Assembly: GCF_010389155.1 (NCBI RefSeq)
Contig: NC_057761.1
Span: 60,014,587-60,078,586 of the forward strand
Direction: 5' to 3'
DNA: 64,000 bases
Origin: Erigeron canadensis
Lineage: Eukaryota > Streptophyta > Magnoliopsida > Asterales > Asteraceae
Shown here: positions 35,201 through 45,700 of the stretch, one piece after another
How the letters are laid out: each line of letters starts with the position of its first letter
Numbering within the stretch: position 1 is the first letter of the stretch
Made by a program: the position numbers and the translations under genes
The notes under the pieces: model-generated
Told to the model about the DNA's origin: nothing
What the model saw: the letters and a program-made list of their open reading frames with translations, nothing else
Databases searched by the model: none

Positions 35201-36215
35201 TGGGCTTCAGTTTCCTCCTTTTCCTAAGCCCCTGTAATTCATTACAGATGTGAGTGCCACAGCCAGTGTCATAAACCCACGATTTACGCTTAGATAAGGA
35301 AAATAATTCAATTGTGAAGATACCTGAAGTACTAGCGCCGCTAGTATTCTTCTTCTTCGAGTTCAACTCGGCAAGATACTTAGGACAGTTCCTCTTCCAG
35401 TGCCCGACTTCATTACAATGATGACAACTCTGGTCTTTAGCCGGATGCTCTTTCTTAGCTGGAGGAGTCTTCTTTGGCTTGGGAGGGTTTGCAATTTGCT
35501 TGCCCTTTCCATTGCCATCAACCTTGCCTCTAGCTGTTTGCGATCTTTTAGCTTTCTGGATCCGACCCCCTTTGATCATAAGAACATTAGAGTCGTTGGC
35601 CCTTTTAGGAATCTTTTTCTCAAATTCAATGAGCATAGCATGGTGTTCACTAACACTCTTTTTCATAGAGTGCATGTTATAGTTTTGCACAAAACTCTCA
35701 AATTCATTAGGAAGAGATTTGAGAATCATGCCAATTTTAACATCTTTGTGATAAGCATACTCCATAGATTCCATTTTGTCAAAAATGCTCTTCATCTTGA
35801 GCACATGACTGCTGACCGACTTTCCAGATTCAAGTTTCATGTCATGGAGTTCCACGACGTTGTCGAAAAGTTCCACTCCTACTTGTTTCTCATATAGAGA
35901 TTTCAGCTCGCTGATCATATCATATGGAGTGTAAAGTTCGAATTGTTTCTGTAGCTCAGGAGACATGCTCGCAAGCATTAAACAACAAACTTCATTGAAT
36001 CTAGTGTATTGAATTCTATACTCAGCTCTTTGAGCTGCAGTAGCATTCTCAGCCGGTTCAGTAGGCCATTGTTTTTCAATGACATCCATACGTTCTTCAA
36101 CTCGCAGAACAATTCGTAGTTGACGAAACCAGTCATTGAAATTTGATCCATTAAGCTTTTCTCTTTCAAACATTTGCCGAAAAGCATTGGTGTTTGTAGA
36201 GGGATTCATCGCCAT
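32205..36215 (-). CDS. Copia A gag-pol polyprotein, 1336 aa, intact
   Basis: Single frame. Gag (UBN2-like, LNGSNFNDWFRQLR near residue 21) to ~250; CCHC knuckle CHHCNEVGHWKRNC at 264-277; aspartic protease DTG at 316-318; integrase zinc-binding LWHCRLAHIGKNR...CESC (about 455-500) and catalytic core (DVCGPF, SDRGGEY, QHNGVSERRNR); reverse transcriptase with WIFKKK...ARLVAKGYTQ and YVDD; RNase H with SESEYIAASEA-type motif at the end. The order protease-integrase-RT-RNase H defines Ty1-Copia. All key residues I can see are present and there is no stop, so it could be active. Confidence 0.97.
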   Translation of the reverse strand: MAMNPSTNTNAFRQMFEREKLNGSNFNDWFRQLRIVLRVEERMDVIEKQWPTEPAENATAAQRAEYRIQYTRFNEVCCLMLASMSPELQKQFELYTPYDMISELKSLYEKQVGVELFDNVVELHDMKLESGKSVSSHVLKMKSIFDKMESMEYAYHKDVKIGMILKSLPNEFESFVQNYNMHSMKKSVSEHHAMLIEFEKKIPKRANDSNVLMIKGGRIQKAKRSQTARGKVDGNGKGKQIANPPKPKKTPPAKKEHPAKDQSCHHCNEVGHWKRNCPKYLAELNSKKKNTSGASTSGIFTIELFSLSKRKSWVYDTGCGTHICNELQGLRKRRKLKPRALQLIVGNGLPAAVEAIGEFHLVLPSGLIIVLDNCHYAPFITRGVISVSLLKDNGFINLFNDIGISVSKNNVHYFDAIAFNGIYEIDMRDCVSNNSMYNVSKRAKTDLDSTYLWHCRLAHIGKNRIERLQREGILKLNDESFDICESCVSGKMTRKPFKHTPERAKDLLGLIHTDVCGPFRHVSRKGASYFITFTDYFSRYGYVYLLKHKHEVFETFKEFKNEVENQLGKSIKILRSDRGGEYLSQEFKDYLKACGIVQQLTPPYTPQHNGVSERRNRTFLEMVRSMMTRTTLPFWDYALETAVRILNMVPTKKVDKTPYELWHGDVPNLSYLRVWGCEALVKRDTPEKLEPRTTKCIFVGYPKETMGYDFYDPAKNTVRVVRYAEFFEKKLVQENSGRVVELDEIQEKDVSPSEDTSNHQLGGGGNVQCDEPQVDDNEAIPLRRSERTKRPTERLCLMIEEDVVGDLDEPSNFQAALSDPESEKWLEATNVEMKSMKDNQVWCLVDLPQNAQTVGCKWIFKKKTDMDGNVHTYKARLVAKGYTQRFSVDYEETFSPVADIRAIRILLAIAAYYDFEIWQMDVKTAFLNGYLDEEVYMDQPEGFIDPKHPNKVCKLQRSIYGLKQASRSWNKRFDEEIKKFGFIQNPDEPCVYRKASGSNVTFLVLYVDDILIIGKHVPMLQDVKSHLGKYFAMKDLGEAAFILGIKIYRDRSRRLIGLSQSAYIDKILKRFKMENSKRGSIPMQEKLSLSVKQGASTPSEVERMSRIPYASAVRSIMYAVRCTRPDVAFAQNIVSRYQQNPGESHWIAVKNILKYLRATKDMFLVYGGNPDLELKVTGYCDAGFQTDKDDTKSQSGFVFVLNGGAVDWKSKKQTTVAMSATESEYIAASEAAMEAVWIRKFISGLDVIASNELPTDLYCDNSGALIIANEPGVQKGARHYARRYHYVREQIELGEINLLKVHTDFNLADPFMKALSRPKLERHADGIGLKLASYFM

Positions 36216-37877
36216 CTACAAAACAGATTAAGTTCAAAAATCAGTATTTTCGATAATCGATCCTTGAGAAATTAATTACCCAAATGTTTATGGAATAAAC
36301 AATTAATCTCATCAAGGCTAGGATCCAATTGATATACAACCATTTCATCAGTTGATCTGCTAGAAATGATTGCACTCAAAAGGTAAGTGACGATCAGTAA
36401 TTGCATTACAAGAGCAATTCCTAGAAAGTATGGGACCTACGTAAGACGCTCAATTCATCAAGCGATCTTTTGTAGTCATGTTTTGTCCCATCTTTTGCCA
36501 CGGGTCAAGGTCTCACCGCTTAAATCGCTTTAAGTCGTCCAACTAAGAACGTGCAAAATTGACCACCACTGTGTACCAGTGAATGGGTTTTGCCATGCAA
36601 TCGCCATTTCACCACCGTGTACCAGTGAGTAAAATAACGACCCCATGTGTCCTTGACAAATTGGATGGCAATGACTTAAATTTATTGGGTCATTCAATTT
36701 GATATGTGATCAAAAAGTTATGTTTCGAAGATTCATGCATATCTTCTAAACATAATATTTAATAAAATCATTTGTATAGTCTTAGCAACACGAGAGAGCT
36801 CGGTAGCTCCATTTGAACGCACAAAGAAGCGCAAGGGCAAAGGTATGCGATAAACGCAATTTAAAAACCCGCTCTTTTAGAAGGCTAGCGCACTCCGGCT
36901 TATACCTTTCTTAGAGTTTGTTCAAATGGGTGAGCCGGTGTATCTCAAGGTTGTAGGACTCCAATTTTATTAAAAAATCTCTTATTTCGATATTGCTTAG
37001 TCATGTTTATCTTTTCTGAAAACAATTTTACATCACAATTTATCTCAATAAATATGCAAAATTATAAACTATAACTATTTAAGCATGCAACGAGTTATGG
37101 TAGGCCACCTAAACATGTCACTACGGTTTATTAATGTCTAATCTGTATCCGGCTCCCCCTTCAAAGAAGAGGACCACATACATCAAGTTGCCTTGATTGC
37201 GTAAGCCTTAAACATGTATAACACAAACAATTATCAAATAATCACATAGTTAGCTTTCTGAAAATTCCAGTAGCTTCACGACCTGTTTAGACCTGTTTCT
37301 GGTCCGATTCAGATTTCGACCAAAACTACAAAGTTTTAGCCCTATGTGTTGAGAATCTACAGTTCAAAGCACAGCTTCTAACTCATTACGGATTAAAAGA
37401 TATAAATTTTTTAGTAAACTGTCGCAAAACAGAAAGTTTATGCGAAAAAATTCACATTGTCACACAATTAGTTTTACAACTATCTAGCATAATTAACCCT
37501 AATGATCAAGATTTCATATCAATATATCTAAGTAAGAATCATGAATGATTTGCATGAAAAATTCATGATTTTTACTTCTTTTTAACAATTAAAAGTAAAG
37601 GTACAACATATAATTACATACAATTTATCACATAAACATGTAATTAAATCAAAACTTGGATTAGGAACCCTAAAAAAACTTTTTTTTTTATTTTCTGGAA
37701 AAAAAATGTTCGATCCATATATATATATTAAATAAAACCCTTTTCATATTAAATAATGTAATTAAATTACAAAAAACGATTGAACAATATATATATATAA
37801 TCGAAAATTTGGAAAACAAGAACCCTAACCCCCCTTCAAGTTTTGATCTTTTGGTAATCAAAAAACATACATAGTAG
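36216..37877 (-). other. Copia A leader region
   Basis: 1.66 kb between the primer-binding site and the gag start. Contains two GTGTACCAGTGA(A/G)T repeats (about 36572 and 36617). No frame of note. Confidence 0.6.
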
Positions 37878-37889
37878 GCTCTGATACCA
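37878..37889 (-). other. Primer-binding site of Copia A
   Basis: Minus-strand TGGTATCAGAGC, complementary to the 3' end of plant initiator-methionine tRNA. Confidence 0.92.
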
Positions 37890-37890
37890 C

Positions 37891-38588
37891 TGTTGGGTTT
37901 TATAACTAATTATCACAACAAAGCACAAAGCACGCAGCGGAAGACAAGATCTATGTAGTTTAACTAATTAACCAAGGAATAGAATGTGTACCTTAATATG
38001 GAGAGATTGAAGACAAAATAAGGTTTAACTTAACCTCTCTACGATTGCACACTCAACGGTGGAACGTTGTATGCCGGTACTTGATCACGAACAACCCTTT
38101 GCTTAAACCCGAAAACCTAGCTAACCCGAAAACCTTTTTCCTAGCTATGGAAAACCGAAAATCAAAACCCTTAGGGTTGTTGACTTCGGCCGAGAGAGAG
38201 AGAGGAGAGAAAGAGAGGAGAAAAACCCTATGGATTTAATTGTGTGAAAAACCAGATAACATAGGTTTATATTTATAGGTTTAGGAAACTTAATGACCAA
38301 GTCTTGGAGGGTTTTGGAACCCTATTTCGACCGCCCCCCTTAGAAACAAACAAGGGAAGTTTCCTAATTGTTTCATAATTCCAACTCTTCTCCGTTAAGT
38401 CCGTTAATTAAGTACCGTTAACTTTTAACTCTTTTAACGAACCCCCGTTAGATTTTCGTGATCAAATTAATCAATAAATTACATTTAATATATTAATTAA
38501 TTTATATTAATATTCACGTTGAGGTGTGACCCCGTAGGCTTAAATACTTTTCGGACATACGTTCATTTTACGTGATCATATTCCAACA
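37891..38588 (-). repeat. 5' LTR of Copia A
   Basis: 698 bp; carries a short duplication of the CCCGAAAACC-CTAGCT stretch near 38108-38135 that is absent from the other LTR. Confidence 0.97.
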
Positions 38589-38770
38589 GTTGTTGTTAAA
38601 GCTAGATTCAAGGATAAAACCTTATTCGGTAGTAATTAATGCCAATAATAAGATAATATATTATTATACTGCGTGTAAAAAGAAAACCTTAACTTACAAA
38701 TCGACTTACAACGTAACAATGATTTAACTGGAAGTCTTAACTAGATTTTCGCAACAATCTCTGTTACATA
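38589..38770 (-). pseudogene. F-box protein pseudogene, N-terminal part
   Basis: Minus strand. EIVAKI-stop-LRLPVKSLLRCKSICKLR (about 38765-38690) is the F-box helix pair (compare LPxEIVxEILxRLPVKSLLRFKxVCK), with TAG inside the motif. The reading continues to GFILESSFNNN at the Copia A junction and then into 30670. The intervening ~50 bp are diverged. Same gene as 30245-30670. Confidence 0.7.
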
Positions 38771-39000
38771 TAGAATGTAATCTCAGTACGTAGGAAGAAG
38801 AACTGAAACTTGAAATTATGGTTGGTTTTTATTGGATTAAATATATATGGTGTGTCCCAGACCAAAAGATTAAAAGCAGCTATAGTACTATTGGACCTTG
38901 GTTAACTATTTGTGTTTTCACTTTGCCTCCATTATTGGCTGGAAGGTTCCATCTGAATCTATAAATATTAGATTTACAAAGAAATATTGTCCACTTGTTT
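38771..39000. other. Short host segment between two Copia elements
   Basis: Upstream DNA of the F-box pseudogene; nothing further recognised. Confidence 0.4.
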
Positions 39001-39220
39001 TGTAAAAATGATAAACAATCTTAACTTGATTTAGTTGTATTTCTACTTACACACTTTCAAGAATTATGCAGGATTATAAGTTTGGGAGCTTTTATCAAGG
39101 TCTGGTAAAGTTCAAGGGTGCAGATTGTAATTATAGAAGAAAGTCTAAAAGTGACAAGAAAAGAATTGTTGAGGGGGCAAAGAAGAAATAGCAGGGGTAT
39201 ATAACCCTGCTTAGGGTTCT
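39001..39220 (+). repeat. 5' LTR of Copia B, upstream piece
   Basis: Matches 47382-47601. Includes TATATAA at 39198-39204, the likely core promoter. Cut at GTTCT by the solo LTR. Confidence 0.95.
39198..39204 (+). promoter_or_regulatory. TATA box of Copia B 5' LTR
   Basis: GGGGTATATAACCC context, same as 47579-47585 in the 3' LTR. The solo LTR starts 17 bp downstream, about where transcription should begin. Confidence 0.6.
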
Positions 39221-41882
39221 TGTGACATCCGTCACCAAACCAGTAATTTACTATAGTCTCTAATTTGTATTCCTAATTTCTTGACTAGTTAATGTGCCTA
39301 CATAGTATAACAAACATGGAGATGTTGTGATCATTCCAATATGTGACTTTTATTACTTGGGTTCCAATAAGTTTAGGATTTAGACATTTGATCTACGTAA
39401 AACATAAATGACTATAACTGTTCTCGTAATATTTAGACGCGTAGTTGTTAGTCATATTCATTTCTTAATAGCAGTACTACTCGTTCACTATTTAGAGTTA
39501 TAATCTAACAAGTTGGGCCATGACATTGTATGAATCACACTTAAGATTAACTAAAAGCCTATAACACTTTACTACAAAAAATAAATAAATAAATAAATAA
39601 ATAAATGTATCTACCTGTTGGTCTTAGTTCGGTCAAAGGGATGTCTATCCCATCCAAATCCTAAATAATTCTAGATAATGATAGTAGTAACTATATATAA
39701 AAAACATGGAAGGCAAGTAACCTACTTATTAAACAACAACAACAAATTTCCCAAATCCTTAGCTTGTAATTTACGAATAGAGGAATTAAAATCCTACTAT
39801 AACTCTTGCTAAATTATACACTAATAAATCCTAATTATAAACTATATCAAAGACTTATCTATGAATATAATTATAACCCTTCATTGTTTCTTTTTCTTCT
39901 CCTGCCGTCGAACACATACAACACCACACAAGAGCATATTAAAATCCTCATCAAGCCAAGTTTTATAAACATTATGTCAAAGCAAATTTTGGTACTTTAA
40001 GGAGTGATCATCAACCTTGGTGGTAAAATTCTTAATCTCTATCTTTTATTAAATTATATATATATATTTATATATAATATAAGTAACCTATTTGATGAAT
40101 ATATATTATGACAAATTTATAATGAATGAAAGGGTTTTTTTTTAAGGTTAAATCAAAAGATTGAAATATAAATCATATTAATGTTAAAAGTTTACGTATT
40201 TATTGTAACATAATAATAAATGTAATTAGAGAAATTCAATTATGAATGCATGGAAATCATAATAACAGATGTAAATAGGTGTTGGAAAGATTTGAAAGTT
40301 TATATATGAATATTAGTTGTAGTAGTCTTTAAAACAGTAAGTTTGGGTTATTTCAGAATCTGGACAGATTCGGTTTGTTAACTTTGAAAGGTCGTATCTT
40401 GGTCATGGAAGATGGTTAAGTCATGTTTTTGGTGTCTAAAATTAATTTCAGGAAGTCTACTTTCTGGTGGATGTGGTTTCGTGTCAAAATATGAAGTTTA
40501 AGGTTATCAAACGAATTTTATAACAAAAGTGCACAAAGCTGAGTTTTCCGAACAGATTTAGGTCAAACTCAAATAGTCATATCTTGGTCGATTTTACGAA
40601 CTGGAAGGTTATTTTTTTTAGAGATATTTTTAAGGTGTTAAGAGTGTACAGTAAAAATTTGGATATTTTTTTGAAGCTTCGAAGACCCTTAACTTTTATA
40701 AAACTTTTTTGCGCGCAAACAGTGAATTTTCTGACTAGTCTGTGATTATGGAATTTTTTAAAAAATAGTTAACGTGAGAAATAAATTAAGTAAAAATTCA
40801 TGTAAGTTTATAACACTCTAAGGTTACAGTAGTTAAGATTTGAAAACTTGAATTGGTCGTTTCATCCTAATAAAAAATAGATAAAGTCACCAAAAATTTC
40901 AGTAAATATGAACTTGTGGAAACCAATGGTATATCATTAAAACAAATACACTATATTAGGTTATGTGACTTGTAACTTAATAATACATGACAAATCAGTT
41001 GTGAATATTTTGAAAGTAGCCATATATGTATATCATCGAATGCGGGTTACAATGGACGGTTATTAACCATGTCCATAATTGTAACTTGTACATGTATATG
41101 TTGTGTAGATTCTAGTGATCTTTTGGACTTTGCACAACTGCTTGCTGATTGAGGTGAGTTTCGTGGCCCCTTTTTATTTTATTTCTTTGGGGGGAAATGA
41201 TGCTCAAAACACTATTCATTTCTTTACTAGCTGTGCCAAAACTTGTTTGTTTTCATGGACAAATACGTGTAATTATGAAATTGTGTATGCTAGTTTGCTT
41301 GTATTGATTTCTTTGATGCAATAGATGTCTTTTGATATCTATTGAAGACTATTGGAAAACTATCGACCAACTTTATACTCCAGCTGGTAGTTGTTGGTAT
41401 TTAAAGCATGATTGAGTTGTTGGCAGGAGTGATGGGGATTGTGTTGTTGGATAACTATGATGGCATTGATCAGTATTTAGTATGCTACCACATGTTTATA
41501 TTTACACTATTGTCCAAACCTCATATATCATGCACAACAAATTCATTTGTATTACTTTAAACCTACGAACTCACCAACATTATGTTGACATTTTCGAGCA
41601 TTCATTTTCAGGTAATAACAATGCTTAAGAAGATTGAGCATAAGGCATTTAGGAAGACTAATAAAGAGATACTTCATGGACTCCTAGTTGCATTTAATCA
41701 TTGAACTCTATTTGCTATTTGTTACATCTTTTGATATTTGAAGCGTGTTGCCTAGACTTATCCCGCTTGTGGGAATTACATTTATTTTGATTTCATTTAG
41801 TATGACTCTATTATAAAGTCCATGTGCTATTGCTATATCTTTTTGTCATATCCTACGATTCCGCCTAAGGTGGGGTGTGACA
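39221..41882. mobile_element. Solo LTR, 2.66 kb (probable Ty3-Gypsy)
   Basis: Starts TGTGACATCCGTCACC and ends GGTGGGGTGTGACA, so it has TG...CA ends; flanked by an exact 5-bp duplication GTTCT (39216-39220, 41883-41887). No internal pol, second LTR or primer site is present, so this is a single LTR left after LTR-LTR recombination. Its length and phrases such as GGTCGTATCTTGGTC are reminiscent of large chromovirus (Tekay/Del-type) LTRs; the family is inferred. Contains an (AAAT)n run at about 39578-39606. Short frames within (39806-40000, 41115-41324) are not genes. Confidence 0.88.
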
Positions 41883-42118
41883 GTTCTGGATTCGGGATAT
41901 ACAACGATATTATTTCCAGTTTATCTTTCTCTTAAAAATCAATTTTGTGGTTCTTGTTTATGATCATACTGATCATTCTGCTTGTCAGTTTATTATTCTG
42001 TATTTGATTTCTAAACATTTTGTTTAGATTTCATCCTTATTCTCTGTTTGTAATCGAACATTATTAAACAGTAATAATAATCACAGCCGACTTGTTCGTT
42101 ATTTCAAAATTTCTTCAT
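41883..42118 (+). repeat. 5' LTR of Copia B, downstream piece
   Basis: GTTCT duplication (41883-41887) then sequence matching 47602-47831, ending TTTCTTCA directly before the primer site. Confidence 0.95.
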
Positions 42119-42131
42119 GGTATCAGAGCCA
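42119..42131 (+). other. Primer-binding site of Copia B
   Basis: TGGTATCAGAGCC abutting the LTR end; initiator-Met tRNA type. Confidence 0.92.
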
Positions 42132-42713
42132 GGTTACTCTGATTAGTGCTTCTGATCAAGATTAGTGTTCAATCAGGGCGTATTTCGATTTTCGAAACCC
42201 TGATTTGAAAACCCTAATTTTTAGGGTTTGTTCATCTTTGATTCGTGGTTTTCCGCTGCTTCCTCGTTTTAGGGTTTGTTCTTGACTTAGTGAATCAAGA
42301 ACAGATCTATTGTTGCTGATCCTGGATCTCTCTTGACTAAGTGAATCAAGATCTGATCTAGGGTTCTTCTACCTTCTGCCGAAAGCACTGTATTGTTGAT
42401 CTTCTTTCTCTTATTTTCTTCAATAAAGTTTTATATATATATATATATTCTAATCTCACAAAATCAATTGTGTTAATACTTGACCGGTCTTCATTGAGAG
42501 ACTTGGAATCCTGTCACTGACACTTTTGAGGGATTAGAATTATTTTCAAAAATTTTTTTATTACTTATATTTTTGTTATTATTCTCTATTACTTCTCTGT
42601 GATTGTTATTAGTCAAAAGTGTTTATGTGTTGTTGATTGTGTATTATTTTCTTTAATTGATTGAAGTGTGTTGTTTGTGTGTTAATTGTTAAATTTGTGT
42701 TTAATTTGATAAA
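42132..42713 (+). other. Copia B leader region
   Basis: 582 bp between primer site and gag ATG; T-rich, with imperfect duplicates of a CTTGACT(A/T)AGTGAATCAAGA segment near 42281 and 42332. Confidence 0.6.
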
Positions 42714-45700
42714 ATGGTGAATACTCCTCCTGGTTCTGTTCATACTGGAAATACTCCTCCTGCTTCTGTGCATAATGAAGAATCTGAATCAGAAAATGAA
42801 TTTGAAACTAAGATAAGTAAACTAGACTTTGGTAATCCTTTGTATTTGCATGCTAGTGACATCACTAATACTCCACTTATTAGTCTGAAATTAAAAGGAA
42901 CTGAGAATTATAATGTTTGGAGTTGTGCTATGTTACTTGCATTAGAAACTAAGAATAAAAAAGGATTTATTGATGGTACTTGTGTTAGACCTCTTGATAA
43001 TGAAGTGTTAGCATTACAGTGGGATAGATGTAATGCTGTTGTCTTATCTTGGATTCTTAATTGTGTAACTGAAGAAGTGTTTCTTGGACAAATTTTTTCA
43101 AAAAATGCAACTGTTGTTTGGAATGAATTAAAAGAAACTTATGATAAAGTTGATGGTGTTATTACATTTAATCTTCATAATAAAATCAATTCCTTGTGTC
43201 AAAATGGTTCACCATTATCTGAATATTATCATAAACTTAATTCTTTGTGGAAACAGTTTGATGCCTTGATTAAATTACCTACTTGTGTGTGTCATGCTGC
43301 TAAAGATTTTCAAGAACATAATCAGTTAATAAAACTAATGCAGTTTCTTATGGGTCTTGATGATTCATATAATTCAGTTAGAAGTCAAATTCTTACTAAT
43401 AATCCTTTACCTTCTGTTAAAAGTGCTTATGCTTTATTGTCTAGAGAAGAATCTCACAAAACTGCTTCTGTTAATACTGTGACTAGTAAATCTGTTTCTA
43501 ATGCATTTGTGTCTAAATTTGTGGATAACAAGAAAAGATTTAATGGAAATAACAACTATATCAATAGAGGTCCTAATACTAATCTTAATTGTACTCATTG
43601 TAAAGGGATAGGTCATACTATTGATAGGTGTTTTGAGTTAATTGGTTATCCACCTGGTTATAAGAAGAGAACTAATTTTCAAGGATCTCAGTCAAATCAA
43701 AGAAGAATTTATAATAATCATGTGATGTCTGACAAATGTGTTAATGATAATGGTTCTTCTTCTGCTACTACTGCTTCTTCTTCTACTTCTGCTCCTTTTT
43801 CTCTTTCAAATGAACAGATGTCTAGACTTATGAATCTTCTTAATGAAAAACCTGGAGTTTCTGCCAATCTTGCTAACATGGCAGGTACTTTTTATAACTC
43901 AAACAGTTTTTTTAATCAAAATTTTGAAAGATTTTTCTGTTCTTCTTCTAGTACCAGTTCTAAAACCAAACATTCTGGTTGGATTTCTGATTCTGGTGCA
44001 AATCAACACATGACATATTCTTCTAAAAATATTTTTGATGAAATTGATGTTTCTGATCTTAATCTTACTGTTGGTCATCCAAATGGAACCTTAGCTAAAG
44101 TCAAAATGATTGGAAATCTTAAATTGAACAACATGGTAACATTGTTTGATGTGTTGATTGTTCCAGAATATTGTGTGAACCTACTTTCTGTTCATAAACT
44201 GGCTAGAGATAGCAAAAGATTTATAGGTTTTGATGAATTTAGATGTTATATTCAGGATTTAAAAACCAGGAAGACTCTATGGACTAGTAATGAATGTGGA
44301 GGATTATATATGATTGATGAAAGTTCTATTTGCCAAGGTGTGACTAATAATGCTATATATACTTGTTATGCTTCTCAATTATTGTGGCATAGTAGACTTG
44401 GTCATCCTGGTAATCAAGTTTTGAATGTTTTAAAAGATACTTTGAAAATTGACTTTAGATCTTCTGATTCTCCTTGTGATATTTGTCACAAAGCTAAACA
44501 AACCAGATTACCATTTCCTCTAAGTAATCATGTTTCAAAAGATATAGGGGAACTTGTTCATTTAGATTTATGGGGTCCTTATAAAGTTCAAAGCAAAGAA
44601 GGTTTCAAGTATTTTTTAACTGTTGTAGATGATTTCTCTAGGGCTGTCTGGACTTTTTTGATCAAATCTAAAACTGAAGTAAATTCAAATATTAAAGAAT
44701 TTGTTTTATTAATAGAAAATCAATTCAGCAAGAAAATTAAAACTTTTAGATCTGATAATGGGACTGAATTTGTAAATAATGATTTGAAACAGTTTTTTGT
44801 TAGCAAAGGTATTATGCACCAGACTTCAAATGTGTATACTCCTCAGCAAAATGGTATTGCTGAGAGAAAACACAGACATCTTCTTAATGTTGCTAGGTCT
44901 CTTCTGTTTCAGGGGGAACTTCCTCTTTATTTGTGGACTGAATGTATTTTAACTGCTACTTATTTAATTAACAGGATTCCTTCTTCTGTTCTTGATGGTC
45001 ACTCACCTTTTTATAAAATCTATGGTTCTGAACCATCTCTCTCACATCTCAAGTCATTTGGTTGTCTTTGTTATGCAACAATTCTTAATAATAATGATAA
45101 ATTTAGTAGTAAAGCTGAAAAATGTGTTTTTATTGGTTATTCAAATGAGAAAAAAGGATACAAACTATATAGTTTGGATAATAAAAACATATTTTTTTCA
45201 AGAGATGTTCATTTTTATGAAACTGTATTTCCATTTAAACTTAAAAAATTTTCAGTTGAGTCTAAATTTTTTAATGATGAAAGTATTACTCATTTAAATT
45301 TTTTTAATGAAAACTATTTTGACAATTCAAATGACTTGTTGCCCAATCCCAATGATGAAGTGAGAGACAAATACAGAAGTGAGGGCAGTGATAATGAGAT
45401 GGATGGCAGTCATAGGACTACTGCAGGCCCTGGGGGACAGGGTTCTTTGCCTGGCAGTTCTAAGTCTACCACATCTCATCATCAAAATGCAACATTTTCT
45501 GCTGAAAATGAGAATTCTGAGGGAAATATTAGTGACAACACTCTTTTTAGTAATGCTGAAAATGATTTACATAATACAGAAAATGTTATACATGCTGAAA
45601 ATGGTTTACATGCTGATAATTATCAATTTTTTGAATCTGAAAACATTAACCTTGATAATGTAAATCAAACTGCTAATCTTAGAAAGTCTGAAAGAAGTTC

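Larger units (their letters stand above)
30671..38588 (-). mobile_element. Full-length Ty1-Copia LTR retrotransposon (A)
   Basis: LTRs 30671-31347 (677 bp) and 37891-38588 (698 bp), both TGTTGG...CAACA, flanked by the exact 5-bp duplication GTTGT (30666-30670, 38589-38593). Primer-binding site TGGTATCAGAGC (initiator-Met tRNA) directly follows the 5' LTR on the minus strand; a purine tract precedes the 3' LTR. One uninterrupted gag-pol frame (32205-36215). The LTRs are nearly identical apart from a ~20-bp duplication in the 5' LTR near 38108-38135, so the insertion looks young. Inserted in an F-box pseudogene. Confidence 0.97.

Noticed and set aside
39806..41324. Short frames inside the solo LTR
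   Set aside because: Lie within a TG...CA bounded LTR with target duplication; no domain.
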